A stretch of 34,223 nucleotides of DNA from an uncultured Clostridia bacterium (GCA_934141445.1 CAKPCF010000017.1:1-34223); one strand, 5' to 3'. Positions 6,494 to 15,193 are shown, numbered from the stretch's first letter. Numbers and translations: made by a program. The notes: a model not told the origin generated them from the sequence alone.

Positions 6494-7381
6494 ATGAGAA
6501 ATTTAATTGTTAATAATAAATATGATGGAAAAAATTTGAATCGCTTTATACTTGATTCATTTCCAAATTTAAGCCCTAATCAACTTTACAAGGCTTTAAG
6601 AAAAAAAGATATCAGAATAAATGGTGTAAAAACATCTGAAAATAACATACTTCATGAAGGAGATGAAGTATGTATTTATATTGTGGATTCAATATTAGAA
6701 AATATACCTCAAATTCCAGTTATTTATGAAGACAAAAATATTTTAATAGTAAACAAACCAGAAAATATTTCAGTAACAGAAAATTCAAATGACACATATT
6801 GTTTAACTGATATCTTAAAAAAACAAATTTTTAAAAATACTGAAAACATTTTTTTAGAACCTTGTCATAGGATTGATAGAAATACTAAAGGTCTTGTTAT
6901 ATTTGCAAAAAATAATGATTCCCTTTCCATCTTATTACAAAAATTTAAAAATAAAGAAATTGAAAAACATTATCTTACTAAAGTTTTTGGAATTCCTAAA
7001 AATAAATCAGCAAATTTAAAAGCATATTTATTCAAAGATAGCAAAAAGAATTTAGTATATATTTCTGATACACCACAAAAAAATTATCTAGAAATATTAA
7101 CTGAATATAAAATTATTGATGTTAATTACAAAGAAAATTATTCTATCCTAGATATAAATTTACACACTGGTAGAACACATCAAATCAGAGCACATCTTGC
7201 ACATATTGGTTTTCCTGTAATTGGTGATGGGAAATATGGAAATAATAAAATAAATAAAAAATTTGCCAAAAAAACGCAAGAGTTATACTCTTATAAAATA
7301 ATATTCAAATTCACAACTGATAGTGGAAATCTAAATTACTTAAAAAATAAAGAAATATCTCTTCCAATAAATTTACAATAA
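6494..7381 (+). CDS. RluA-family 23S/tRNA pseudouridine synthase
   Basis: This encodes 295 residues, converting specific uridines to pseudouridine in structured RNA. An N-terminal S4-type RNA-binding domain (about residues 12-75, LNRFILDSF and DIRINGVK) leads into the catalytic domain. The active-site loop CHRIDRNTKGLVIFAK holds the catalytic Asp (family consensus HRLDxxTSG). The motif LHTGRTHQIRAHLAHIGFPVIGD is the conserved RluA segment. Which of the RluA/C/D-type targets it modifies cannot be told here. The start at 6494 matches where family members begin, yet there is no RBS and the promoter lies immediately upstream, so the message looks leaderless. It is divergent from eno and followed by a terminator. 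Confidence 0.93.
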   Translation: MRNLIVNNKYDGKNLNRFILDSFPNLSPNQLYKALRKKDIRINGVKTSENNILHEGDEVCIYIVDSILENIPQIPVIYEDKNILIVNKPENISVTENSNDTYCLTDILKKQIFKNTENIFLEPCHRIDRNTKGLVIFAKNNDSLSILLQKFKNKEIEKHYLTKVFGIPKNKSANLKAYLFKDSKKNLVYISDTPQKNYLEILTEYKIIDVNYKENYSILDINLHTGRTHQIRAHLAHIGFPVIGDGKYGNNKINKKFAKKTQELYSYKIIFKFTTDSGNLNYLKNKEISLPINLQ

Positions 7382-7408
7382 ACTCTTCTAAATTGAAGAG
7401 TTTTTATT
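7380..7408 (+). terminator. Terminator after the RluA-type gene
   Basis: Stem AAACTCTTC/GAAGAGTTT with a short loop, followed by TTATTTTTT, immediately after the stop codon. Confidence 0.8.
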
Positions 7409-7494
7409 TTTTCAATTACAATATTTCACATATTCAAATTATTAGTATATATTTTTGCACTATGGAAACATTAATCTTTAGGAGGTGCAAATTT

Positions 7495-7668
7495 ATGACT
7501 TGTAAAGAACTTTTATATGTAGAAGATGCGTTAGGACATGAACAATTTATGAAAACATGCAGTAAATATACTGCTGAACAAATTAAGGACCTTTCTCTTG
7601 GAACCTACATTGAGCAATTAGAAGAAAAACACAATCAAATTTTTCAAAAATTTTTAAATTTACTATAA
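7495..7668 (+). CDS. Small spore-coat-like protein, partner of the CotF-like gene
   Basis: This encodes 57 residues beginning MTCKELLYVEDALGHEQFM. I use ATG 7495 because AGGAGG lies 7 nt upstream; an upstream in-frame ATG at 7393 has no RBS and would cross the RluA-gene terminator. The protein is helical with two cysteines (CKELL and TCSKY) and no signal peptide. It sits 14 bp before a gene with a coat F-type sequence, and such short helical companions are common next to cotF-like genes in Clostridia, so I infer a coat or spore-associated role. The sequence itself carries no decisive motif. Confidence 0.7.
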   Translation: MTCKELLYVEDALGHEQFMKTCSKYTAEQIKDLSLGTYIEQLEEKHNQIFQKFLNLL

Positions 7669-7682
7669 AGGAGGCTTATACT

Positions 7683-7928
7683 ATGGACGACCAAAGTTTA
7701 ATGGAAAAAGAACTTTTAATTATAAAAGGTGTATGTGATTTGTATATGCATGGTGCTATTGAATCATCAACTGCTGAAGTTCACGAAGCTTTTAAAGAAG
7801 CACTTAATGAAAGTTTAGATATACAAAATAAAATATATAATATGATGGCTGATAAAGGTTGGTATAAAACACAACCTGCTGAACAAACTAAAATCGATTG
7901 TGTGAAACAAAAATTCTCACAAAATTAG
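7683..7928 (+). CDS. CotF-like spore coat protein
   Basis: This encodes 81 residues behind AAAGGAGG. The pattern is that of the coat F domain: LIIKGVCDLYMHGAIESS, then NESLDIQNKIYNMMADKGWY near the C-terminus; the family ends its helical hairpin with a similar FxxMxxxGWY. Such proteins form part of the spore coat in Bacillus and Clostridia. It is co-oriented with the 57-residue gene 14 bp upstream and probably co-transcribed. Together with dpaA it indicates a sporulating host. Confidence 0.8.
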   Translation: MDDQSLMEKELLIIKGVCDLYMHGAIESSTAEVHEAFKEALNESLDIQNKIYNMMADKGWYKTQPAEQTKIDCVKQKFSQN

Positions 7929-7963
7929 GATTTTATATATCAATTTTTAATATACGCAAAAAT

Positions 7964-7983
7964 GGCGGGTCTTTCGACTCGCC
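7964..7983. terminator. GC-rich hairpin between convergent genes
   Basis: Stem GGCGGGTC/GACTCGCC with loop TTTC, best paired on the plus strand (one G-U) but followed by TTTTTG on the minus strand. It can end the GC-rich gene at 8038-8502 and perhaps the coat pair. A second small hairpin (AGGGA/TCCCT) lies at about 7999-8012. Confidence 0.55.
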
Positions 7984-8037
7984 ACTTTTGCCATCTTTAG
8001 GGAACTATCCCTCCTTTTCTTTCGCTTTGCCAGAAAA

Positions 8038-8502
8038 TTAGAACATGTCTACCACCATCTCCACATTGTTTTGGGAGCACCAATCACGATAGCCACCAAA
8101 CAGAATATGGTTCAGGAACTCTCGTGCGTTTCCCTGCTTGGGGACAAACTGCCTCTGATAGAGTTCAAACCCAAACATATCATTGTACGCATCCTCGCGT
8201 ACATGAAGCTTGTTGTTCGGATCGAATACCCAACCATCCTTCACCAGAACGAGATGGGCCGTTTTCTGTCCATCATCTTTAACAATGGACCCAAACGCCA
8301 GTCTTGCGCCATCAGTATATTGCCCGTAGGCAATTGCGGTCGTAAAACACTTGTCAGTGTTTTCCATATTGGTCAACGCTTTGTACAATTGATATTTATA
8401 CGCTGCCATCGTAGCCCATACGTCTGCAGTCACAATCGGACCAACTGAGCCTTTCACTGCATCTTTGCCATATTTCCGTTCGATTTTCTCTCTAGTTAAC
8501 AT
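8038..8502 (-). CDS. Uncharacterised protein in a GC-rich cassette, possibly transglutaminase/papain-like
   Basis: This encodes 154 residues starting at ATG 8502-8500 (MLTREKIERKYGKDAVKGSV) behind AGAAAGGA. An in-frame extension to 8655 would translate through the promoter and is rejected. I do not recognise the family with confidence. A Cys (DKCFTTAIAYGQY) followed by HLVLVKDGWVFDPNN gives a Cys...His...Asp order and an HxxxxxDGWxFDP context resembling transglutaminase-like or other papain-fold cysteine enzymes; this is inference. No signal peptide or membrane segment. Base composition is close to half GC in the gene body, against roughly a quarter to a third in neighbours, and the gene has its own near-perfect promoter. 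Both suggest recent transfer. Confidence 0.7.
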   Translation of the reverse strand: MLTREKIERKYGKDAVKGSVGPIVTADVWATMAAYKYQLYKALTNMENTDKCFTTAIAYGQYTDGARLAFGSIVKDDGQKTAHLVLVKDGWVFDPNNKLHVREDAYNDMFGFELYQRQFVPKQGNAREFLNHILFGGYRDWCSQNNVEMVVDMF

Positions 8503-8560
8503 TGTAATGTCCTTTCTGGCCGAAGCCAAACAAAAAATGTGTATAAACGTACATAAAAAA

Positions 8561-8589
8561 ATTATAACACATAATTTACATAATGTCAA
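8561..8589 (-). promoter_or_regulatory. Consensus promoter of the GC-rich cassette gene
   Basis: Minus strand: TTGACA (8589-8584), 17-bp spacer, TATAAT (8566-8561), a perfect match to the sigma-A consensus. The leader of about 52 nt carries a short GGCTTCGGCC hairpin just upstream of the RBS. Confidence 0.85.
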
Positions 8590-8637
8590 AAGCAATATTT
8601 GTAAAATTCCATAATAAATTTCGCAAACATTGCTTTT
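8588..8637 (-). terminator. Hairpin downstream of ftsH, overlapping the -35 of the next gene
   Basis: About 20-bp imperfect stem (AAAGCAATGTTTG with CAAATATTGCTTT, G-U pairs allowed) ending in TTTTG. It probably terminates ftsH transcripts; its 3' arm runs into the TTGACA box at 8584-8589. Confidence 0.55.
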
Positions 8638-8667
8638 ATTTAACATCAAACTCAATATATAATTTTC

Positions 8668-10488
8668 CTACATATTTTCAAAGAATTTATCAAATTCTTC
8701 TGCTGTGATTTTTTCTTTTTCTAATAAAGTTTGAGCAACAGCATCTAATATATCCATATGTTCTGATAAAATTCTTTGTGCAGTAATATATGCATTATCT
8801 ATCAAAATCTTGATTTGATTTCCTACTTCATCTATTACATCTTCACCAAAAATTTGTAATTCATAAGGGTCATCAACTTTTAAAGAAACTGGTCCTAAAC
8901 TATCACTCATACCATATACTGTAAGCATATCTTTTGCAATTCCAGTTGCAACTTCTATATCATTGCTAGCACCTGTTGAAATTTCATTTAAAGCTATTTT
9001 TTCTGCTGCTCTACCACCCATTAAAGCAACCATTTTTTCTAATAATTCTGTTTTTGATACATAGAATTTATCTTCATTTGTTTTATACATTGTATATCCA
9101 CCAGCAACACCTCTTGGAATTATAGAAACCTCTTTTACGTCTGTTTGTGTTTCCAAGAATTTACTTACTATTGCATGTCCAGCTTCATGATATGCTGTTA
9201 GTTTCTTATCTTTATCAGAAATTACTCTATTATGTTTTTCTAATCCAACCGTTATCTTCTTTACTGCATCTTCAATATCTAGATTTGAGATACTTTTATG
9301 TTTTCTTCTTGTAGCAATGATTGCAGCTTCATTTAATACATTAGCAAGTTCAGCTCCTGTAAATCCTGCTGTATCTCCCGCAATACCTTTAAAGTCTATA
9401 TCGTCATCAAATTTCTTGTTTTTAGCATGTAATTTTAAAATTTCTTCTCTACCATTTAAATCTGGTGCAGGAACTGTTATTTGTCTATCAAATCTTCCTG
9501 GTCTTAAAAGAGCTTTGTCTAGCATTTCTGGTCTATTTGTAGCAGCTAATACTATGATTGTTTCATTACTTTCAAAACCATCCATCTCAACTAAAAGTTG
9601 ATTTAAAGTTTGATTATTTTCTGTTTCAGCACCACTATTGCTTGTTCTTCTTGAACCAATAGCATCTATTTCATCAATAAAAATTATACATGGTGCCATT
9701 TTCTTAGCTTTTTCAAATAATTTTCTTACTCTTGATGCTCCAAGTCCAGCAAACATTTCAATAAATTCAGAACCACTCATTGAAATAAATGGTACACCAG
9801 CTTCCCCAGCAATAGCTTTAGCAATTAAAGTTTTTCCTGTACCAGGTTTTCCATATAATAAAATTCCTCTAGGAATTTTTGCACCCATATCTAAATATGC
9901 CTTTGGTTTTTTTAGAAAGTCTACTATTTCAACCAACTCATTCTTTTCTTCATCAAGACCTGCAACATCATCAAATTTTATATTGGTCTTTTTATTTTCT
10001 TCGCCACCATATATTTTGCCATTATCTCCACCAATTCCTTGCATTTTAAACATCATAATTATTAAAGCAAGTAATAAAATCGTTGGTAGCATTGAAAATA
10101 CTGTATCCATAATTTTCAATGCTGGATTAACTGATTCTTGAGTTAAATCTATTTTCAAGCCATCTTTATCAACTTTTTCTTGTACTAATTCAATAAAAGC
10201 TTGAATATTAGGAACTAATACATTTTTTTGTCTGTCTTTTTCTTCTCCTTCACCTTTCATTGTTACTGTTATTGAATTACTTCCAGTTGTCATTTTTATT
10301 TTTTCAACTTTATCTTCATTTATTGTTTCTATCAATTCTGTATAAGCTAACTTTTTCTCTTCATTTTTACTATTATATTGATTTATAATGTAAATTGAAC
10401 CTACAATAACAACAACTGCTAATAAAATTCCTAAAATAAATTGCCACATTGGAATTTTATTATTTTTTTTATTATTCTTATCATCCAT
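8668..10488 (-). CDS. ftsH: ATP-dependent zinc metalloprotease FtsH
   Basis: This encodes 606 residues of a membrane-anchored AAA+ protease that degrades unassembled membrane proteins and regulators. There are two membrane segments (about residues 14-35 and 130-148) with an extracytoplasmic domain between. The AAA domain has Walker A GKPGTGKT (213-220; the usual first Pro is Lys), Walker B IIFIDEIDAIG (268-278) and SRH arginines in RPGRFDRQ. The protease site is HEAGH (434-438) with a distal Asp near 510 (GASNDIEVAT). The pore loop reads MFAGLGASR, where most FtsH have FVGVGASR. The short C-terminus ends soon after the peptidase domain. It follows a DUF1189-like gene by 27 bp and is probably in the cysS-to-ftsH group. 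Confidence 0.96.
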   Translation of the reverse strand: MDDKNNKKNNKIPMWQFILGILLAVVVIVGSIYIINQYNSKNEEKKLAYTELIETINEDKVEKIKMTTGSNSITVTMKGEGEEKDRQKNVLVPNIQAFIELVQEKVDKDGLKIDLTQESVNPALKIMDTVFSMLPTILLLALIIMMFKMQGIGGDNGKIYGGEENKKTNIKFDDVAGLDEEKNELVEIVDFLKKPKAYLDMGAKIPRGILLYGKPGTGKTLIAKAIAGEAGVPFISMSGSEFIEMFAGLGASRVRKLFEKAKKMAPCIIFIDEIDAIGSRRTSNSGAETENNQTLNQLLVEMDGFESNETIIVLAATNRPEMLDKALLRPGRFDRQITVPAPDLNGREEILKLHAKNKKFDDDIDFKGIAGDTAGFTGAELANVLNEAAIIATRRKHKSISNLDIEDAVKKITVGLEKHNRVISDKDKKLTAYHEAGHAIVSKFLETQTDVKEVSIIPRGVAGGYTMYKTNEDKFYVSKTELLEKMVALMGGRAAEKIALNEISTGASNDIEVATGIAKDMLTVYGMSDSLGPVSLKVDDPYELQIFGEDVIDEVGNQIKILIDNAYITAQRILSEHMDILDAVAQTLLEKEKITAEEFDKFFENM

Positions 10489-10515
10489 ATTTCTATCGTT
10501 CCTTTCTATAAAATA

Positions 10516-11526
10516 CTATATCTCTGAACCATCTGGTTCTGTATTTTCTGGTTCTTCTTCCTTATTGTCTTCATTATCTTTTTTCTTTTCATCATCTTTT
10601 TGTTTTTTCTCTTCTTCTTTTTCTTTTTGCTCTTGTAATTCTTTTGCTACATCTTTTTGAACTTCAACAATTTTTTGTAGCTCAACCTTTTGTTTTAACA
10701 AATCTGACTTTATTATAAATATTGCTGAAATAACATAAATATAAGCTATCAACAAATATAATGTGTCAAAATATGGAATTTCAAAATGTACAAAATAATT
10801 TACAAAATTATACACAAATTCTAAAATTATTGATAATGTAATTGAGTATACTGAAATATTAAAAACATTTCCTGCATTTAATGGAACTGAAATAAATTTA
10901 CACATTAAATATCCAAATATAAATAATAATATAATATTCATTCCAACACTTACTATTTCAGTAAAATATAAACTCAAACCAGTAACTCCAAACATTGAAG
11001 CACCAAGTTTTAATATTCCATTATTATTAAGTGCATCTATAAGTTTTTCTTTATTTAAAGATTCTAAATTCATATTTGAACTTAATGTAGAATAAGTAAA
11101 CTCATTAAATATATTGTTTGTACTTAGTATTGCTTTATCAGACAATAAAATCAATGAAATTTTTGCATCTGATGCTCTATTTTTATACTCATTTAGTTCC
11201 TCTTCTGAAATTTCCTTTGTATCAGCTATAAAATAAAAATCCTCATCATTATCATAAGCTTCTTGAATATCTGAAAAATTTAATTTATTATTTTCAAAAG
11301 TAAAATCTACTAAATAATTTTTAATAAAATTTTCAGCTTTTTTAGCCAAATTAGTAAAAGAAATTGTCATCATTATTGTTAATATCAATGAAATTATCAA
11401 AATCAATGTAAGCATATATTTTATTGCAACGCTTGGTTTTTCTTCTATAAAATCACCATATTTCTCAACCTTAAATACTGCATATTGAACTCTACTAAAA
11501 AAATTTTTTGACTTGTTTTTTTCCAT
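10516..11526 (-). CDS. DUF1189-like polytopic membrane protein
   Basis: This encodes 336 residues. The N-terminus (FFSRVQYAVFKVEKYGDF) and TM1 at about 37-57 are followed by a roughly 110-residue extracytoplasmic domain. Three more hydrophobic segments lie at about 188-210, 218-245 and 250-272. The C-terminal 60 residues are a highly charged Lys/Glu coil ending in an acidic tail. The overall plan fits the DUF1189 family found near cell-wall genes in Firmicutes; no biochemical role is established. The start codon directly follows the alr stop (TAG-ATG), with the RBS inside alr, so the two are translationally linked, and ftsH follows 27 bp later. Confidence 0.75.
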   Translation of the reverse strand: MEKNKSKNFFSRVQYAVFKVEKYGDFIEEKPSVAIKYMLTLILIISLILTIMMTISFTNLAKKAENFIKNYLVDFTFENNKLNFSDIQEAYDNDEDFYFIADTKEISEEELNEYKNRASDAKISLILLSDKAILSTNNIFNEFTYSTLSSNMNLESLNKEKLIDALNNNGILKLGASMFGVTGLSLYFTEIVSVGMNIILLFIFGYLMCKFISVPLNAGNVFNISVYSITLSIILEFVYNFVNYFVHFEIPYFDTLYLLIAYIYVISAIFIIKSDLLKQKVELQKIVEVQKDVAKELQEQKEKEEEKKQKDDEKKKDNEDNKEEEPENTEPDGSEI

Positions 11527-12640
11527 CTAAATATACTCCCTTTTTATATTTTCACTAGCTTGTAGTGGTGTAATATCTAGTATAACTTCTGTATCCTCTT
11601 TAATATCAGTACCAGTTATATCTATAACTGCATGATACATTCCTAATCTGCCTATAATTGGATATTTTTTACCATCAATAGTTGCTTTCAAATTATTATC
11701 TTTAAATAATTTTTTTATTTCAATTAAAACAGATATTATATTATCTTTCAAAGAAAAACTATCTCTGGCATTCTTTCTATTAAGTCCGTCCATATATCCA
11801 ACTGGCACAATTGCAATTTTAGAATTTTTCTTTGCTTTATATTCATTGCTATAACTTATATTATATCCTTTTGGAACATTTTTTATCTCTGTTATAGAAG
11901 TTTTAAAAGTACCTATTTTTTTAAGCCCTGTTCCATTTAATAATGTTCTACCTTGAAATGCTGACCCAATTCTTACAGCATTTAAATACATATAATTATA
12001 TTTTAGAAAAGCTGTGCTCTCACATGCATGTAGCATTCCTGGGTCATATCCAGCTTTTCTCACGTCCTCAATAACAGATAAAAATCTATCAAATTGCTTC
12101 CTTGTCCACTTTTCATCAATTGGTTTTGAAAAATGTGTATACATTCCAGATATTCGAACCATTTTATTTAATTTAAACAGTTCTAAGATTTCATCTATCT
12201 GAGTATATAGAAAACCGTATCTTCCAAAACCTGTATCTATTTTTATTTGAACTTCTATATCTTGATTATATTTTTTAGCAATTTCTTTAGCAATATTTAA
12301 TTTTTCTATACTATCAATTGTAAGAATTATATTATTGTTAATCAATTGTTTCAATTCTTTTTTATTGCAAACTGGTGTTAACATTAAAATTTTTTCTTGT
12401 ATTCCTGCTTTTCTTAATATTTCAGCTTCTTCAACATTAGCAACTGCAAGCATTGTTATTCCATTATTTAATAATGTTTTAGCATATTCAACTAGCCCGC
12501 AATCCCATTCCATTTGCTTTAACAACACCAATCACTTTTAATTTTTTTCCGTCATCATTTTTACCAAATTTATTTGCTCTATTTAATATTATTGAAATAT
12601 TATTCTTTAAATCTTTTCGACTTATTTCTAATTTTTTCAT
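11527..12640 (-). pseudogene. alr: Alanine racemase, interrupted by a single-base frameshift
   Basis: Alanine racemase (PLP enzyme, L-Ala to D-Ala for peptidoglycan). The ATG at 12640 opens a frame MKKLEISRKDLKNNI... that reaches the PLP-lysine motif VIGVVKANGMG and then stops within a few codons. The rest continues in another frame from GLVEYAKTLL to the end: RISGMYTHFSKP, ISYSNEY with the catalytic Tyr context, IVPVGYMDGLNRK. Removing one base, the G at 12499 or its neighbour, restores MGLGLVEYAK. Everything else looks intact, so this is a recent frameshift or an assembly or sequencing error, not decay. The femX-like gene ends 3 bp upstream, and the DUF1189-like gene abuts downstream. Confidence 0.88.
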
Positions 12641-12643
12641 ATT

Positions 12644-13702
12644 TTATTTTCCTAAAATTTTCTTTTTAAAAGACCTCAATGTTCTAAATGCTTTTTCAGC
12701 CATCTTATACATTTTATAAGTCAATGGTTTATATGGAATATAGATTTCTCCAATAAATTCTGTAAACTCTGCATTAAATCCCTTTTTAAATCTATATAAA
12801 CCATATTGTGGGTGATTTTCATCTACAACTCCAGAAACACCTCTAAAATCATATACATCACACTTTCTTTCAATTGCTTCTTGTATCATTGTCCATTGTA
12901 ATAAATAATTTGGCATTAAGTTTCTATGACTATTGCTACTAGCTCCATACAAATACCAAACTTTGTTACCATACATTATAGGTATAATTCCGGCAATAGG
13001 TTGTCCATTTGAATATGCCATAAGTAGTTTCATGTGTCCAGTAGGTACTAATTCATCATACATTTTTTCAAAATATGATAAAGATCTAATTATGAAATCA
13101 TCTCTTTTTCCTGTTTCTACCATTATTCTATGAAAATCTTTTAAATCTTCTCTAGTACCTTCTTTTACTTCAACACCTTTTTTTATAGCAAGTCTTATAT
13201 TATATCTTGTTTTTGAATGAAAGTTTGCAAAGATTTCATCTTCTGTTTTATCTTTTATATCTAATCTAAATACAAATCTTGGTTGTATTTCATCTTTAAA
13301 ATCTTTGCTATCATCTTTTATTTCAAAACCAACTTTAGTAATAAGGTCTCTAAATATTGTATCTTCTTTTTTTATGTCTGGTTCAATTCTAAGAACAAAA
13401 GCATTATATTTTTTTGCAAGAAGATTTGCACCTTCTACAATATCTTGTAAAACTTCTTCATTATGAATATCACAAACTGGTCCTCTTGCAGAATACATTA
13501 TATTTCCAAACAAAGGAATTTTTCTAATCCATACACACAAAGAACCTCTGATATTTCCTTCTTTATCTTCTGAAAGTATAACTTCCTTTATCCAATTTGT
13601 TTTTACATTTCCCCATTCAAGAGATTGTTGAAAATTACATCTTTCGTGTCTTTCAAGAAATTCTGTATACCTCTTTTTGTCTTTTTCCTCTAACAATTTC
13701 AT
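12644..13702 (-). CDS. FemABX-family peptidoglycan-bridge aminoacyltransferase
   Basis: This encodes 352 residues. Fem enzymes use aminoacyl-tRNA to add amino acids to the peptide stem of lipid II at the cytoplasmic face of the membrane. Visible family features: the early FQQSLEWGNVK, IMYSARGPVCD, the substrate segment FHSKTRYNIRLAIKKGVEV, GQPIAGIIPIMYGNKVWYLYGASSN and the late YDFRGVSG...YGLYRFKKGF block. These make two GNAT-like lobes, without an obvious inserted coiled-coil arm. The residue transferred is not predictable. RBS GGAGGAAG. It lies 22 bp after cysS and just before alr, a cell-wall context. Confidence 0.88.
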   Translation of the reverse strand: MKLLEEKDKKRYTEFLERHERCNFQQSLEWGNVKTNWIKEVILSEDKEGNIRGSLCVWIRKIPLFGNIMYSARGPVCDIHNEEVLQDIVEGANLLAKKYNAFVLRIEPDIKKEDTIFRDLITKVGFEIKDDSKDFKDEIQPRFVFRLDIKDKTEDEIFANFHSKTRYNIRLAIKKGVEVKEGTREDLKDFHRIMVETGKRDDFIIRSLSYFEKMYDELVPTGHMKLLMAYSNGQPIAGIIPIMYGNKVWYLYGASSNSHRNLMPNYLLQWTMIQEAIERKCDVYDFRGVSGVVDENHPQYGLYRFKKGFNAEFTEFIGEIYIPYKPLTYKMYKMAEKAFRTLRSFKKKILGK

Positions 13703-13724
13703 TTTATCTTTTCTTCCTCCAAAA

Positions 13725-15107
13725 TTACTTTTCTATTATTGTACCTTCTTTACTATCTTTTACAGTATATCCTTTTGTTATTAAAATATCTCTTATTCTA
13801 TCAGATTCAGCCCAATTTTTATTACTTCTAGCTTGATTTCTTTGATTTACTAATTCTTGAATATCTTCTGGAATTTCATTTTCTTCTTTTTGATAATTTT
13901 TCAAATCTAAGCCTAATACTTCATCAAATTTTAATAATAAATTTTGATAATCTTTAGATTTATTTGGCTTTCTAATAATATCCCAAACAATGCTCATTGC
14001 CATTGGCATATTTAAATCATCATTTATTGCTTCATGAAATCTATTTTCTAGTTCAGAAAGCTCTTCTTCTGAAACTTTTTCAGTACCTTCACTATGTTTT
14101 AAATATCCCTCTCTTAATCTACTAAGTGCTGTTTTAGCAGCATCCATAGCTTCCCAAGTAAAGTTTATTTTATTTCTATAATTTGAAGTAAAATTAAACA
14201 TTCTATAAGTTAATGGTTCATATCCTTTTTCTTTTAAATCTTCTAGTGTATATAAGTTATTTAAGCTTTTTGACATTTTTCCACCATTTACAGTTAAGAA
14301 ATTAACATGCATCCAAAATCTTGCTGGAATTTTTCCACAAAATCCTTGAGCTTGCGCAATTTCATTTTCATGATGAATTGGAATATGATCTATTCCACCA
14401 GTATGAATGTCAAACTCTTCTCCTAAATATTTATATCCCATTGCAGAGCACTCTAAATGCCAACCTGGATAACATTTTCCAAAGAATGTATCCCATTTCA
14501 TAATATGATTTTCTGGTGCTTTTATCCAAAGTGCAAAATCAGAAATATTTTTCTTATTTTGATCAAAATCAACCCTTGCTCCAGCCTTTTGGTCCTCTAT
14601 TTTTTTACCTGATAAAATTCCATAATTTTTTAATTTTGAAGTATCAAAATAAATTGTATCATCAGTTTGATATGTATATCCATTTTCAATTATTTTCTTA
14701 ACATATTGTTCCATAACATCAATATGTTCTGTTGCTCTTGCAATTATTTCTGGTCTGTCTATATTCAACTTATCAATATCTTTTAAAAATGCTTTCATGT
14801 AGAACTCTGCTATTTCATAAGGATTTTTATTTTCTCTTCTAGCTGCTTTTAGCATTTTGTCTTCACCTTCGTCAGCATCAGAAACTAAATGTCCAACATC
14901 AGTAATATTCATCACATGTTTTATAGTATATCCATTATATTTTAAAACTCTTCTTAATGTATCCATAAACAAATATGCTCTTAAATTTCCTATATGTGCA
15001 AAATAATACACAGTTGGTCCACAAGTGTACATTCTAACTTCATTGCCTTTTAATGGCTCAAATTCTTGCTTTTCTTTAGTTAATGTATTATAGAAATATA
15101 ATTTCAA
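13725..15107 (-). CDS. cysS: Cysteinyl-tRNA synthetase
   Basis: This encodes 460 residues, a class I synthetase charging tRNA-Cys. Motifs: TCGPTVYYFAHIGNLR with zinc Cys29 and the HIGN (HIGH) signature at 38-41; WHLECSAMG (second zinc Cys); GIDHIPIHHENEIAQ (remaining zinc ligands); KMSKSLNN (KMSKS loop). The C-terminal helical anticodon part ends at SKEGTIIEK. The start is TTG at 15107 behind GGAGAAAA, giving MKLYFYNTLTKEKQEF, a typical N-terminus. Upstream at 15148-15180 is a perfect hairpin following the PBP gene. Possibly co-transcribed with the femX-like gene downstream. Confidence 0.97.
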   Translation of the reverse strand: MKLYFYNTLTKEKQEFEPLKGNEVRMYTCGPTVYYFAHIGNLRAYLFMDTLRRVLKYNGYTIKHVMNITDVGHLVSDADEGEDKMLKAARRENKNPYEIAEFYMKAFLKDIDKLNIDRPEIIARATEHIDVMEQYVKKIIENGYTYQTDDTIYFDTSKLKNYGILSGKKIEDQKAGARVDFDQNKKNISDFALWIKAPENHIMKWDTFFGKCYPGWHLECSAMGYKYLGEEFDIHTGGIDHIPIHHENEIAQAQGFCGKIPARFWMHVNFLTVNGGKMSKSLNNLYTLEDLKEKGYEPLTYRMFNFTSNYRNKINFTWEAMDAAKTALSRLREGYLKHSEGTEKVSEEELSELENRFHEAINDDLNMPMAMSIVWDIIRKPNKSKDYQNLLLKFDEVLGLDLKNYQKEENEIPEDIQELVNQRNQARSNKNWAESDRIRDILITKGYTVKDSKEGTIIEK

Positions 15108-15147
15108 AGTTTTTCTCCTTTTTTTTAGATTTATATATAATTTTAAT

Positions 15148-15180
15148 ATATTAGGAAAGTCTTAAAGACTTTCCTAATAT
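15148..15180. terminator. Perfect 15-bp palindromic hairpin between the PBP gene and cysS
   Basis: Arms of 15 nt (15148-15162 and 15166-15180; centre AAGTCT/AGACTT) with a 3-nt loop. It lies 13 bp after the PBP stop. There is no clean U-run on the minus strand, so it may be a weak terminator or an RNA-processing hairpin. Confidence 0.55.
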
Positions 15181-15193
15181 TTATAAAACATAG

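Noticed and set aside
7393..7494. Longer form of the small coat-like protein
   Set aside because: It begins inside or next to the RluA-gene terminator and lacks an RBS; AGGAGG precedes ATG 7495.
8071..8448. Plus-strand open frame of 125 codons inside the GC-rich cassette
   Set aside because: It lies opposite the minus-strand gene that has a consensus promoter and RBS; the plus-strand frame has no RBS and no recognisable protein features. GC-rich DNA simply has fewer stops here.
8503..8655. N-terminal extension of the GC-rich gene with a hydrophobic stretch (possible signal peptide)
   Set aside because: It would be translated from DNA that holds the promoter -35/-10 and the ftsH terminator; composition changes to AT-rich there.
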